A stretch of 64,000 bases of DNA. Origin: Trachythela sp. YZ-2020 (lineage: Eukaryota > Cnidaria > Anthozoa > Malacalcyonacea > Clavulariidae). How positions within the stretch are numbered: the stretch's first letter is position 1; each line of letters begins with the position of its first letter. Both the position numbers and the translations under genes were made by a program. The stretch lies in contig JADLSH010000335.1 of assembly GCA_016169945.1 (NCBI GenBank), positions 62,001-126,000 on the forward strand, read 5' to 3'. Below, in pieces: positions 41,594 through 53,394 of this stretch. The notes beneath the pieces are model-generated. The model had not been told where the DNA came from. It made no database searches and saw only the letters and a program-made list of their open reading frames with translations.

Positions 41594-43291
41594 TAGTCTA
41601 GGACCTGTATATGAGTTTGTATGCATTTCATTTAGGACAGATAATCTCAACTGTTTTAGGGCAAATTGACCATGACGGTCAACATGGTAACGCTGCCCGA
41701 ACCCCAATCCGGGGCGAAACGTCCGAAACGGACCACACCCAAAAACGACGCTTTCGCCATGGTGCTATCTACCAAACCATAAAAGCTTTGGCTATTCTGA
41801 GGTGCTTATATGGTTCAGAGATAGTGCTTTTAGGGGGGCTCATTGGTAAGTGTGAAATGCCTAGCACTGATATTTCACAAGAAAATTACCATACAATACT
41901 CATGGTCAAACGTCAATTTGTGGCTTACAACTTCAGATAAACAGCATTGGACCTACATTACCTTTTTCCCTAAATCTTTTTGATAGAAACATAATTGGTA
42001 CTTATTTAAGTATATTACCACTGTTTTGGTGTAAAATAGTAAATATTTTGTGACCGAAATAATAATTTGAAATGTACCTACCTCCTGCAAATGGACGTAT
42101 TAGGCCAAATTCGCCACTTTACTCCGCTGTTTATCACCGATACTCGTTGAAATCCTTCCAAATATGTAAGTCAGTTCAGACATAATGGTATCAAGCACAT
42201 TTTAAACAAATTTTAACTAGGTTTCAAGTATATCCTAGCTGTTTAACCATCGACAAGGTAAAACCTCAACTTTGTCCAAATTCGGCGCCATTGTGTCATC
42301 CCGTGTCGGTTGTCAACAATTCGGCCTCGTTATTCTTCCATCCAAGCCATTTCGATTGCACTAGTAACAAATTTAACCCTTTATTATGGGTATGAAGATA
42401 AAAATATGAATAAAAGATACGAAATGCAGCATTTTACCTCCCTGTAAAATGTTGCTTACGAGTCTTTCAAAACATTCCGTACAAATCTCACGTGGGCAAA
42501 GTGACAGGCCGTGACAGGGGGGGTGATGTTTTTCACGAAGATAGAAGAAGGCTGCGTGTGACAACAGGAACCCAAGCTGACTTAATTAACTTTAGTTGAA
42601 TATAGACTAAAAAGTAAAAAGTATAAACAGGAAAAAGTTCAACACTACTAACCAATAATATAAATGTTTGATAATATATACCTGTAGTTATTTTCATTAA
42701 TATAATATTAGTAACATTCTAAAAATAACAACTCACAACGAGTATCGGTGATAAACAGCGGAGTAAAGTGGCGAATTTGGCCAAATACGTCCATTTGCAG
42801 GAGGTAGGTACTTTTCAAATTATTATTTCGGTCACAAAATATTTACTATTTTACACCAAAACAGTGGTAATATACTTAAATAAGTACCAATTATGTTTCT
42901 ATCAAAAAGATTTAGGGAAAAAGGTAACGTAGGTCCAATGCTGTTTATCTGAAGTTGTAAGCCACCAATTGACGTTTGACCATGAGTATTGTATGGTAAT
43001 TTTCTTGTGAAATATCAGTGCTAGGCATTTCACACTTACCAATGAGCCCCCCTAAAAGCACTATCTCTGAACCATATAAGCACCTCAGAATAGCCAAAGC
43101 TTTTATGGTTTGGTAGATAGCACCATGGCGAAAGCGTCGTTTTTGGGTGTGGTCCGTTTCGGACGTTTCGCCCCGGATTGGGGTTCGGGCAGCGTTACCA
43201 TGTTGACCGTCATGGTCAACTTGCCCTAAAACAGTTGAGATTATCTGTCCTAAATGAAATGCATACAAACTCATATACAGGTCCTAGACTA
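41594..43291. mobile_element. Foldback element, copy 2
   Basis: Same 1698-bp element as 32064-33761, in the same array position and orientation, and with the same flanking Thr copies 9530 bases on. It arrived by segmental duplication and not by a second insertion. Differences are a few point changes and single-base indels. Confidence 0.85.
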
Positions 43292-43405
43292 ATATCAGAA
43301 TCGATGTTAAACCAAAAACAACAACAGGATTTGATACGATATTGACGTAATAATACATTTGAGAATTTGCCGTTTGCAACTCATGGAACTTTTTGGCACG
43401 CGAAT

Positions 43406-43478
43406 GCCTCATTAGCTCAGAGGTTAGAGCACTGGTCTAGTAAACAAGGGGTCCAGAGTTCAAATCTCTGATGAGGCT
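43406..43478 (+). pseudogene. tRNA-Thr (AGT), ACAAG subtype
   Basis: Copy of 33876-33948. Confidence 0.55.
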
Positions 43479-43575
43479 TCAATACCGTCAAATGAAATCG
43501 CATCACAGCTTCGTAATGAACTGGTCATTAGAATTTGGTTTGATGCTTTTTATGATAAAAGGTACGGCGACAGGC

Positions 43576-43648
43576 GCCTCATTAGCTCAGTGGTTAGAGC
43601 ATTGGCCATATACACCAGGGCTCCAGAATTCGAGTCTCTGATGAGGCT
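43576..43648 (+). pseudogene. I-module tRNA-like (TAT), paired acceptor
   Basis: Copy of 34046-34118. Confidence 0.6.
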
Positions 43649-43992
43649 AATTGCTAAACCATTATCTAAATTCTAACTATGGGATATAGTGTCATAAACT
43701 TCATGGCCCAAACTTTATTCCATGGAATAAATATTCTTCTATTCGAAATGAATTTCAAATTCTTGACCTGTACTTTCAAAAATTTAATTTAGAAAATTCG
43801 AAATTTTCATTTGGAATTGCTAGTTAAGGTTTGCAATAAAATTTGTATATAAATAATCTCATTGTCAGAAACTTCTGTATCTCAAAATCAACATTAAATA
43901 AAAAACAACAACAGGATTTGATAGGATATTGATGTAATAATACATTTGAGAATTTGCCGTTCGCAACTCATGGAACTTTTAGGCACGCGACC

Positions 43993-44065
43993 GCCTCATT
44001 AGCTCAGGGGTTAGAGCACTGGTTTTGTAAACCAGGGGTCCAGAGTTCAAATCTCTGATGAGGCT
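43993..44065 (+). tRNA. tRNA-Thr (TGT)
   Basis: Loop TTTGTAA; all stems intact (its sister at 34460 has lost one T-stem pair). Confidence 0.8.
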
Positions 44066-44183
44066 TCAATTCCTTTAAATGGAGTGCATCACAGCTTCGT
44101 AACAGGATTTGATACGATATTGACGTAATAATACATTTGAGAATTTGCCGTTTGCAACTCATGGAACATTTAGGCACGCGAAT

Positions 44184-44256
44184 GCTTCATTAGCTCAGGG
44201 GTTAGAGCACTGGTCTAGTAAACCAGGGGTCCAGAGTTCAAATCCCTGATGAGGCT
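44184..44256 (+). tRNA. tRNA-Thr (AGT), two weak pairs
   Basis: GCTTCAT wobble and T stem CAGAG/CCCTG (one A:C). Confidence 0.62.
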
Positions 44257-44443
44257 TCAATACTTTCAAATGGAATCCCATCACAGCTTCGTACCTATTT
44301 CTCCTCCAACAAATTGAAAAGACTACTGTATATCAGAATCGATGTTAAACCAAAAACAACAACAGGATTTGATACGATATTGACGTAATTATACATTTGA
44401 GAATTTGCCGTTTGCAACTCATGGAACTTGTTGGCACGCGAAT

Positions 44444-44516
44444 GCCTCATTAGCTCGTAGGTTAGAGCACTGGTCTAGTAAACAAGGGGTCCAGAGTTCA
44501 AATGTCGGATGAGGCT
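44444..44516 (+). pseudogene. tRNA-Thr (AGT), worn
   Basis: Same subtype as 36526 (GTAGGTTA, ACAAG, GTCGG). Confidence 0.6.
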
Positions 44517-44613
44517 TCAATACCGTCAAATGAAATCGCATCACAGCTTCGTAATGAACTGGTCATTAGAATTTGGTTTGATGCTTTTTATGATAAAAGG
44601 TACGGCGACAGGC

Positions 44614-44686
44614 GCCTCATAAGCTCAGTGGTTAGAGCATTGGCCATATACACCAGGGCTCCAGAATTCGAGTCTCTGATGACGCT
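44614..44686 (+). pseudogene. I-module tRNA-like (TAT)
   Basis: ATGACGC, TAAGCTC. Confidence 0.6.
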
Positions 44687-45030
44687 AATTGCTAAACCAT
44701 TATCTAAATTCTAACTATGGGATATAGTGTCATAAACTTCATGGCCCAAACTTTATTCCATGGAATAAATATTCTTCTATTCGAAATGAATTTCAAATTC
44801 TTGACCTGTACTTTCAAAAATTTAATTTAGAAAATTCGAAATTTTCATTTGGAATTGCTAGTGAAGGTTTGCAATAAAATTTGTATATAAATAATCTCAT
44901 TGCCAGAAACTTCTGTATCTCAAAATCAACATTAAATGAAAAACAACAACAGGATTTGATAGGATATTGATGTAATAATACATTTGAGAATTTGCCGTTC
45001 GCAACTCATGGAACTTCGAGGCATGCGACT

Positions 45031-45103
45031 GCCTCATTAGCTCAGGGGTTAGAGCACTGGTCTTGTAAACCAGGGGTCCAGAGTTCAAATCTCTGATGAG
45101 ACT
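45031..45103 (+). tRNA. tRNA-Thr (TGT), acceptor mismatch
   Basis: ATGAGAC gives C2:A71, which also removes a Thr identity pair; other arms intact. Confidence 0.62.
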
Positions 45104-45286
45104 TCAATTCCTTCAAATGGAGTGCATCACAGCTTCGTAAATATTTTTCCTCCAACAAATTGAAAAGATTACGGTATCTTAGAATCAATATTAAATAAAA
45201 AACAACAGGATTTGATACGATATTGACGTAATAATACATTTGAGAATTTGCCGTTTGCAACTCATGGAACATTTTTGCACGCGAAT

Positions 45287-45359
45287 GCCTCATTAGCTCA
45301 GGGGTTAGAGCACTGGTCTAGTAAACCAGGGGTCCAGAGTTCAAATCTCTGATGAGGCT
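45287..45359 (+). tRNA. tRNA-Thr (AGT)
   Basis: Complete cloverleaf. Confidence 0.88.
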
Positions 45360-45542
45360 TCAATTCCTTCAAATGGAACGCATCACAGCTTCGCAAATAT
45401 TTTTTTTCCAACAAATTGAAAAGATTACGGTATCTTAGAATCAATATTAAATAAAAAACAACAGGATTGGATACGATATTGACGTAATAATGCATTTGAG
45501 AATTTGCCGTTCGCAACTCATGGAACATTTAGGCACGCGACT

Positions 45543-45615
45543 GCCTCATTAGCTGAGGAGTTAGAGCACTGGTCTTGTAAACCAGGGGTCCAGAGTTCAT
45601 ACTTCTGATGAGGCT
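45543..45615 (+). pseudogene. tRNA-Thr (TGT), worn
   Basis: GCTG D stem, T loop TTCATAC. Confidence 0.55.
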
Positions 45616-45801
45616 TAAATTCCTTCAAACGAAATCCCATCACAGCTTCGTAACTATTTTTCCTCCAACAAATTGAAAGACTACTGTAAAGCAGAATAGA
45701 TTTTAAACGAAAAACAAAAACAGGATTTGATACGATATTGACGTAATAATACATTTGAGAATTTGCCGTTTGCAACTCATGGAACATTTAGGCACGCGAA
45801 T

Positions 45802-45874
45802 GCCTCATTAGCTCAGGGGTTAGAGCACTGGTCTAGTAAACCAGGGGTCCAGAGTTCAAATCTCTGATGAGGCT
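45802..45874 (+). tRNA. tRNA-Thr (AGT)
   Basis: Complete cloverleaf. Confidence 0.88.
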
Positions 45875-46061
45875 TCAATACTTTGAAATGGAATCCCATC
45901 ACAGCTTCGTACCTATTTCTCCTCCAACAAATTGAAAAGACTACTGTATATCAGAATCGATGTTAAACCAAAAACAACAACAGGATTTGATACGATATTG
46001 ACGTAATAATACATTTGAGAATTTGCCGTTTGCAACTCATGGAACTTTTTGGCACGGGAAT

Positions 46062-46134
46062 GCCTCATTAGCTCAGAGGTTAGAGCACTGGTCTAGTAAA
46101 CAAGGGGTCCAGAGTTCAAATATCTGATGAGGCT
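46062..46134 (+). pseudogene. tRNA-Thr (AGT), ACAAG subtype
   Basis: ACAAG and TATCTG T stem. Confidence 0.55.
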
Positions 46135-46231
46135 TGAATACCGTCAAATGAAATCGCATCACAGCTTCGTAATGAACTGGTCATTAGAATTTGGTTTGAT
46201 GCTTTTTATGATAAAAGGTACGGCGACAGGC

Positions 46232-46304
46232 GCCTCATTAGCTCAGTGGTTAGAGCATTGGCCATATACACCAGGGCTCCAGAATTCGAGTCTCTGATGA
46301 CGCT
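46232..46304 (+). pseudogene. I-module tRNA-like (TAT)
   Basis: ATGACGC with normal TTAGCTC. Confidence 0.6.
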
Positions 46305-46648
46305 AATTGCTAAACCATTATCTAAATTCTAACTATGGGATATAGTGTCATAAACTTCATGGCCCAAACTTTATTCCATGGAATAAATATTCTTCTATTC
46401 GAAATGAATTTCAAATTCTTGACCTGTACTTTCAAAATTTAATTTAGAAAATTCGAAATTTTCATTTGGAATTGCTAGTTAAGGTTTGGAATAAAATTTG
46501 TATATAAATAATCTCATTGCCAGAAAACTTCTGTATCTCAAAATCAACATTAAATCAAAAACAACAACAGGATTTGATACGATATTGATGTAATAATACA
46601 TTTGAGAATTTGCCGTTCGCAACTCATGGAACATTTAGGCACGCGACT

Positions 46649-46720
46649 GCCTCATTAGCTCAGGGTTAGAGCACTGGTCTTGTAAACCAGGGGTCCAGAG
46701 TTCAAATCTCTGATGAGGCT
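46649..46720 (+). tRNA. tRNA-Thr (TGT), short D loop
   Basis: D loop AGGGTTA; otherwise intact. Confidence 0.7.
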
Positions 46721-46903
46721 TCAATTCCTTCAAATGGAACGAATCACAGCTTCGTAAATATTTTTCCTCCAACAAATTGAAATGATTACGGTATCTTAGA
46801 ATCAATATTAAATAAAAAACAAGAGGATTTGATACGATATTGACGTAATAATACATTTGAGAATTTGCCGTTTGCAACTCATGGAACATTTTGGCACGCG
46901 AAT

Positions 46904-46976
46904 GCCTCATTAGCTCAGGGGTTAGAGCACTGGTCTAGTAAACCAGGAGTCCAGTGTTCAAATCTCTGATGAGGCT
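46904..46976 (+). tRNA. tRNA-Thr (AGT), T-stem mismatch
   Basis: CAGTG/CTCTG one mismatch; variable loop GAGTC. Confidence 0.68.
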
Positions 46977-47163
46977 TCAATACCTTCAAATGAAATCCCA
47001 TCACAGCTTTGTAACTATTTTTCCTTCAACAAATTGAAAAGATTACTGTATATCAGAATCGATGTTAAACCAAAAACAACAAGAGGATTTGATACGATAT
47101 TGACGTAATAATACATTTGAGAATTTGCCGTTTGAAACTCATGGAACGTTGTGGCACGCGAAT

Positions 47164-47236
47164 GCCTAATTGGCTCAGAGGTTAGAGCACTGGTTTAGTA
47201 AACAAGGGGTCCAGAGTTCAAATCTCTGATGAGGCT
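47164..47236 (+). pseudogene. tRNA-Thr (AGT), ACAAG subtype
   Basis: GCCTAAT, TTGGCTC start of D arm, loop TTAGTAA. Confidence 0.6.
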
Positions 47237-47333
47237 TCAATACCGTCAAATGAAATCGCATCACAGCTTCGTAATTAACTGGTCATTAGAATTTGGTTTG
47301 ATGCTTTTTATTATAAAAGGTAGGGCGACAGGC

Positions 47334-47406
47334 GCCTCATTAGCTCAGTGGTTAGAGCATTGGCCATATAGACCAGGGCTCCAGAATTCGAGTCTCTGAT
47401 GAGGCT
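47334..47406 (+). pseudogene. I-module tRNA-like (TAT)
   Basis: Loop CATATAG; ATGAGGC. Confidence 0.6.
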
Positions 47407-47748
47407 AATTGCTATCCATTATCTAAATTCTAACAATGGGATATAGTGTCATAAACTTCATGGCCCAAACTTTATTCATTGGGATAAATATTCTTCTATT
47501 CGAAATGAATTTCAAATTCTTGACCTGTACTTTCAAAAATTTAATTGGAAAATTCGAAATTTTCATTTGGAATTGCTACTTAAGCTTTGCAATAAAATTT
47601 GTATATAAATAATCTCATTGCCAGAAACTGCTGTATCTCAAAATCAACTTTAAATCAAAAACAACAAGAGGATTTGATACGATATTGACGTAATAATGCA
47701 TTTGAGAATTTGCCGTTGGCAACTCATGGAACATGTAGGCACGCGACT

Positions 47749-47821
47749 GCCTCATGAGCTCAGGAGTTAGAGCACTGGTCTTGTAAACCAGGGGTCCAGA
47801 GTTAATATTTCTGATGAGGCT
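47749..47821 (+). pseudogene. tRNA-Thr (TGT), worn T arm
   Basis: T loop TTAATAT and TTCTG; ATGAGCTC D-arm start. Confidence 0.55.
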
Positions 47822-48007
47822 TCAATTCCTTCAAATGAGACGCATCACAGCTTCGTAAATATTTTTCCTCCTACAAATTGAAAAGATTACGGTATCTCAG
47901 AATCAATGTTAAATCAAAAACAACAACAAGATTTGATACGATATTGACGTAATAATACATTTGAGAATTTGCCGTTTGAAACTCATGGAACATTTTGGCA
48001 CGCGAAT

Positions 48008-48080
48008 GCCTCATTAGCTCAGGGGTTAGAGCACTGGTCTAGTAAACCAGGGATCCAGAGTTCAAATCTCTGATCAGGCT
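48008..48080 (+). tRNA. tRNA-Thr (AGT), acceptor mismatch
   Basis: ATCAGGC; variable loop GGATC. Confidence 0.7.
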
Positions 48081-48184
48081 TCAATGTCGTCCAATGAAAG
48101 CCCATCAGAGCTTCGTAAATATTTTTCCTCCAACAAATTGAAAAGCCTATCAAAACGTTATTTCCGGCATGCGCCAATTACCTG

Positions 48185-48768
48185 AGCGTCACGTGAGATT
48201 TGAACTCACGACTTTTTGTCTGCGAGTCTACTGCTCTGTCCCTGATCTAAGGGCCTGTTCATATGATCCCGCTTACCGAGACGTCTCGCCTACCTATGAT
48301 CTCGCCTCCTAGTACTTTTACTATGAAAATTTACATCGTGTTCATATGAGAAAGCGTACTGGCCCGCTTGGCGAGATCTCGCCTGTGAGAGCCGAGATCA
48401 TAGGTAGGCGGGATGAAAAATATTCCATATGAACACGCCAGCCCGCCTACCGGGATGAAATCGAGAAACCAAATTTCCGATTTTGCCGCTTAATTGACGA
48501 TTTTTACGTAGTTTTATGTTTGTTTTAGAATCAAGCATGAAATATGTTGCTAAGCCAATGCTTTTTATTGCCAAAAATAAAAAGCAACAACAAAATCGTT
48601 AAAATATTGGTGTTGCGTGCTTGAAATGTACACGTTTTGCAGCGCTAATTATAGAACAACATTGTAATTTCTTCTCGGCAAGCGAGATGAAAAACTCCAT
48701 ATGAACACACGTCCCGCTAGGCGAGACATCTCGGCAAGCGGGATCATATGAACAGGCCCTAATGAGGC
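48185..48768 (-). pseudogene. A-module tRNA-like (CGC), split by a MITE
   Basis: The module is whole apart from a 509-bp MITE between its D arm and acceptor (TAA duplicated). Confidence 0.7.
48251..48759. mobile_element. MITE, PIF/Harbinger type, copy 1
   Basis: Terminal inverted repeat GGGCCTGTTCATATGATCCC / GGATCATATGAACAGGCCC with target duplication TAA (48248-48250, 48760-48762). The 3-bp TAA duplication is typical of PIF/Harbinger. The inside has further inverted blocks built from CATATGAACAC and GGCGAGATCTCGCC-like palindromes, so the transcript would fold strongly. No transposase. Confidence 0.88.
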
Positions 48769-48956
48769 ACAATCTCTGAAGACAATTCTATAAGAAAAAA
48801 TCTTGATTCACTTAATTTGCAATAGACGGATAATATTATAGGACTTAGGTGGCCAACGTTTCAAGAATGCTTCTTTACAACTTATTAGCAGAGAAAATGA
48901 ACTGGTCATTAGAATTTGGTTTGATGCTTTTTATGATGAAAAGTACGGCGACAGGC

Positions 48957-49029
48957 GCCTCATTAGCTCAGTGGTTAGAGCATTGGCCATATACACCAGG
49001 GCTCCAGAATTCGAGTCTCTGATGAGTCT
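48957..49029 (+). pseudogene. I-module tRNA-like (TAT)
   Basis: ATGAGTC form. Confidence 0.6.
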
Positions 49030-49374
49030 AATTGCTAAACCATTATCTAAATTCTAACTATGGGATTTAGTGTCATAAACTTCATGGCCCAAACTTTATT
49101 CCATGGAATAAATATTCTTCTATTCAAAATGAATTTCTAATTCTTGACCTGTACTTGCAAAAATTTAATTTAGAAAATTCGAAATTTTCATTTGGAATTG
49201 CTAGTTAAGGTTTGGAATAAAATTTCTATATAAATAATCTCATTGCCAGAAAACTTCTGTATCTCAAAATCAACATTAAATCAAAAACAACAACAGGATT
49301 TGATACGATATTGATGTAATAATACATTTGAGAATTTGCCGTTCGCAACTCATGGAACATTTAGGCACGCGACT

Positions 49375-49447
49375 GCCTCATTAGCTCAGGGGTTAGAGCA
49401 CTGGTCTTGTAAACCAGGGGTCCAGAGTTCAAATCTCTGATGAGGCT
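49375..49447 (+). tRNA. tRNA-Thr (TGT)
   Basis: Complete cloverleaf. Confidence 0.88.
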
Positions 49448-49630
49448 TCAATTCCTTCAAATGGAACGAATCACAGCTTCGTAAATATTTTTCCTCCAAC
49501 AAATTGAAATGATTACGGTATCTTAGAATCAATATTAAATAAAAAACAAGAGGATTTGATACGATATTGACGTAATAATACATTTGAGAATTTGCCGTTT
49601 GCAACTCATGGAACATTTTGGCACGCGAAT

Positions 49631-49703
49631 GCCTCATTAGCTCAGGGGTTAGAGCACTGGTCTAGTAAACCAGGAGTCCAGTGTTCAAATCTCTGATGAG
49701 GCT
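49631..49703 (+). tRNA. tRNA-Thr (AGT), T-stem mismatch
   Basis: Copy of 46904-46976. Confidence 0.68.
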
Positions 49704-49890
49704 TCAATACCTTCAAATGAAATCCCATCACAGCTTCGTAACTATTTTACCTTCAACAAATTGAAAAGATTACTGTATATCAGAATCGATGTTAAACCAA
49801 AAACAACAAGAGGATTTGATACGATATTGACGTAATAATACATTTGAGAATTTGCCGTTTGAAACTCATGGAACGTTGTGGCACGCGAAT

Positions 49891-49963
49891 GCCTAATTGG
49901 CTCAGAGGTTAGAGCACTGGTTTAGTAAACAAGGGGTCCAGAGTTCAAATCTCTGATGAGGCT
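49891..49963 (+). pseudogene. tRNA-Thr (AGT), ACAAG subtype
   Basis: Copy of 47164-47236. Confidence 0.6.
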
Positions 49964-50060
49964 TCAATACCGTCAAATGAAATCGCATCACAGCTTCGTA
50001 ATTAACTGGTCATTAGAATTTGGTTTGATGCTTTTTATTATAAAAGGTAGGGCGACAGGC

Positions 50061-50133
50061 GCCTCATTAGCTCAGTGGTTAGAGCATTGGCCATATAGAC
50101 CAGGGCTCCAGAATTCGAGTCTCTGATGAGGCT
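50061..50133 (+). pseudogene. I-module tRNA-like (TAT)
   Basis: Copy of 47334-47406. Confidence 0.6.
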
Positions 50134-50475
50134 AATTGCTATCCATTATCTAAATTCTAACAATGGGATATAGTGTCATAAACTTCATGGCCCAAACTTT
50201 ATTCATTGGGATAAATATTCTTCTATTCGAAATGAATTTCAAATTCTTGACCTGTACTTTCAAAAATTTAATTGGAAAATTCGAAATTTTCATTTGGAAT
50301 TGCTACTTAAGCTTTGCAATAAAATTTGTATATAAATAATCTCATTGCCAGAAACTGCTGTATCTCAAAATCAACTTTAAATAAAAAACAACAAGAGGAT
50401 TTGATACGATATTGACGTAATAATGCATTTGAGAATTTGCCGTTGGCAACTCATGGAACATGTAGGCACGCGACT

Positions 50476-50548
50476 GCCTCATGAGCTCAGGAGTTAGAGC
50501 ACTGGTCTTGTAAACCAGGGGTCCAGAGTTAATATTTCTGATGAGGCT
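50476..50548 (+). pseudogene. tRNA-Thr (TGT), worn T arm
   Basis: Copy of 47749-47821. Confidence 0.55.
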
Positions 50549-50734
50549 TCAATTCCTTCAAATGAGACGCATCACAGCTTCGTAAATATTTTTCCTCCTA
50601 CAAATTGAAAAGATTACGGTATCTCAGAATCAATGTTAAATCAAAAACAACAACAAGATTTGATACGATATTGACGTAATAATACATTTGAGAATTTGCC
50701 GTTTGAAACTCATGGAACATTTTGGCACGCGAAT

Positions 50735-50807
50735 GCCTCATTAGCTCAGGGGTTAGAGCACTGGTCTAGTAAACCAGGGATCCAGAGTTCAAATCTCTGA
50801 TCAGGCT
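50735..50807 (+). tRNA. tRNA-Thr (AGT), acceptor mismatch
   Basis: Copy of 48008-48080. Confidence 0.7.
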
Positions 50808-50911
50808 TCAATGTCGTCCAATGAAAGCCCATCAGAGCTTCGTAAATATTTTTCCTCCAACAAATTGAAAAGCCTATCAAAACGTTATTTCCGGCATGCG
50901 CCAATTACCTG

Positions 50912-51496
50912 AGCGTCACGTGAGATTTGAACTCACGACTTTTTGTCTGCGAGTCTACTGCTCTGTCCCTGATCTAAGGGCCTGTTCATATGATCCCGCT
51001 TACCGAGACGTCTCGCCTACCTATGATCTCGCCTCCTAGTACTTTTACTATGAAAATTTACATCGTGTTCATATGAGAAAGCGTACTGGCCCGCTTGGCG
51101 AGATCTCGCCTGTGAGAGCCGAGATCATAGGTAGGCGGGATGAAAAATATTCCATATGAACACGCCAGCCTGCCTACCGGGATGAAATCGAGAAACCAAA
51201 TTTCCGATTTTGCCGCTTAATTGACGATTTTTACGTAGTTTTATGTTTGTTTTAGAATCAAGCATGAAATATGTTGCTAAGCCAATGCTTTTTATTGCCA
51301 AAAAATAAAAAGCAACAACAAAATCGTTAAAATATTGGTGTTGCGTGCTTGAAATGTACACGTTTTGCAGCGCTAATTATAGAACAACATTGTAATTTCT
51401 TCTCGGCAAGCGAGATGAAAAACTCCATATGAACACACGTCCCGCTAGGCGAGACATCTCGGCAAGCGGGATCATATGAACAGGCCCTAACGAGGC
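50912..51496 (-). pseudogene. A-module tRNA-like (CGC), split by a MITE
   Basis: Copy of 48185-48768; acceptor now GCCTCGT. Confidence 0.7.
50978..51487. mobile_element. MITE, PIF/Harbinger type, copy 2
   Basis: Same element and same TAA site as copy 1 (50975-50977, 51488-51490), duplicated with the unit. Confidence 0.88.
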
Positions 51497-51684
51497 ACAA
51501 TCTCTGAAGACAATTCTATAAGAAAAAATCTTGATTCACTTAATTTGCAATAGACGGATAATATTATAGGACTTAGGTGGCCAACGTTTCAAGAATGCTT
51601 CTTTACAACTTATTAGCAGAGAAAATGAACTGGTCATTAGAATTTGGTTTGATGCTTTTTATGATGAAAAGTACGGCGACAGGC

Positions 51685-51757
51685 GCCTCATTAGCTCAGT
51701 GGTTAGAGCATTGGCCATATACACCAGGGCTCCAGAATTCGAGTCTCTGATGAGTCT
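51685..51757 (+). pseudogene. I-module tRNA-like (TAT)
   Basis: Copy of 48957-49029. Confidence 0.6.
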
Positions 51758-52101
51758 AATTGCTAAACCATTATCTAAATTCTAACTATGGGATTTAGTG
51801 TCATAAACTTCATGGCCCAAACTTTATTCCATGGAATAAATATTCTTCTATTCGAAATGAATTTCTAATTCTTGACCTGTACTTGCAAAAATTTAATTTA
51901 GAAAATTCGAAATTTTCATTTGGAATTGCTAGTTAAGGTTTGGAATAAAATTTCTATATAAATAATCTCATTGCCAGAAACTGCTGTATCTCAAAATCAA
52001 CATTAAATCAAAAACAACAACAGAATTTGATACGATATTGACGTAATAATACATTTGAGAATTTGCCGTTCGCAACTCATGGAACATTTAGGCACGCGAC
52101 T

Positions 52102-52174
52102 GCCTCATTAGCTCAGGGGTTAGAGCACTGGTCTTGTAAAGCAGGGGTCCAGAGTTCAAATCTCTGACGAGGCT
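52102..52174 (+). tRNA. tRNA-Thr (TGT), two mismatches
   Basis: Anticodon stem CTGGT/AGCAG and acceptor ACGAGGC. Confidence 0.55.
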
Positions 52175-52278
52175 TCAATACCTTCAAATGAAATCCCATC
52201 ACAGCTTCGTAACTATTTTTCCTCCCACAATTTGAAAAGAATATCAAAAAATTATTTTCGGCATGCGCCAATTATCTG

Positions 52279-52350
52279 AGCGTCACGTGAGATTTGAACT
52301 CACGACTTTTTGTTTGCGAGACTACTGCTCTGTCCCTGATCTAATGAGGC
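52279..52350 (-). pseudogene. A-module tRNA-like (CGC)
   Basis: Same structure as 7888-7959. Confidence 0.6.
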
Positions 52351-52537
52351 ACAATCTCTGAAGACAATTCTATAAGCAAAAATCTTGATTCACTTAATTT
52401 GCAACAGACGGATAATATTATAGGACTAGGAGGCCAACGTTTCAAGAATGCTTCTTTACAAGTTATTAGCAGAGACAATGAACTGGTCATTAGAATTTGG
52501 TTTGATGCTTTTTATGATAAAAGGTACGGCGACAGGC

Positions 52538-52617
52538 GCCTCATTAGCTCAGTGGTTAGTGGTTAGAGCATTGGCCATATACACCAGGGCTCCAGAATTC
52601 GAGTCTCTGATGAGTCT
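52538..52617 (+). pseudogene. I-module tRNA-like with 7-bp D-loop duplication
   Basis: GTGGTTA is repeated in the D arm. The same private change is at 58894, so both come from one duplicated segment. Confidence 0.65.
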
Positions 52618-52959
52618 AATTGCTAAACCATTATCTAAATTCTGACTATGGGATATAGTGTCAACTTCATGGCCCAAACTTAATTCCATGGAATAAATAT
52701 TCTTCTATTCGAGATGAATTTCTAATTTCTTGACCTGTACTTTCAAAAATTTAATTTAGAAAATTGGAAATGTTCATTTGGAATTGCTAGTTAAGGTTTG
52801 GAATAAAATTTCTATATAAATAATCTCATTGCCAGAAACTGCTGTATCTCAAAATCAACATTAAATCAAAAACAACAACAGGATTTGATACGGTATTGAC
52901 GTAATAATACATTTGAGAATTTGCCGTTCGCAACTCATTGAACATTTAGGCACGGGACT

Positions 52960-53032
52960 GCCTCATTAGCTCAGGGGTTACAGCACTGGTCTTGTAAATC
53001 AGGGGTCCAGTGTTCAAATCTCTGATGAGGCT
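52960..53032 (+). pseudogene. tRNA-Thr (TGT), worn
   Basis: D stem CAGC, AATCAG anticodon stem, CAGTG T stem. Same as 59316. Confidence 0.55.
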
Positions 53033-53217
53033 TCAATTCCTTCAAATGAAACGGATCACAGCTTCGTAAATATTTTCCTCCAACAAATTGAAAAGATTAC
53101 GGTATCTCAGAATCGATGTTAAATGAAAAACAACAACAGGATTTGATACGATATTGACGTAATAATACATTTGAGAATTTACCGTTTGCAACTCATGGAA
53201 CATTTTGGCACGCGAAT

Positions 53218-53290
53218 GCCTCATTAGGTCAGGGGTAAGAGCACTGGTCTTGTAAACCAGGGGTCCAGAGTTCAAATCTCTGATGAGGCT
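53218..53290 (+). pseudogene. tRNA-Thr (TGT), worn D arm
   Basis: GGTC-AGGGGTAA-GAGC weakens the A box and D stem; other arms intact. It sits in the last-unit position normally held by AGT. Confidence 0.5.
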
Positions 53291-53394
53291 TCAATGTCGT
53301 AAAATGAAATCCCATCGCAGCTTCGTAACTATTTTTCCTCCCACAATTTGAAAAGACTATCAAAACATTATTTTCGGCATGCGCCAATTACCTG

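Larger units (their letters stand above)
46500..51953 (+). repeat. Tandem duplication of a 2.73-kb unit carrying a MITE
   Basis: About 46500-49226 and 49227-51953 match nearly base for base: Thr copies, I modules, an A module and the MITE in it, at an offset of 2727 bases. Edges are approximate. The Thr copy at 46649 has a 7-nt D loop and its sister at 49375 an 8-nt one, so the copies have begun to differ. Confidence 0.85.

Noticed and set aside
51125..51361. 78-codon frame in the MITE (also at 60222)
   Set aside because: The frame is not open in copy 1 because of a single-base run difference; low-complexity MITE interior with no transposase motif.
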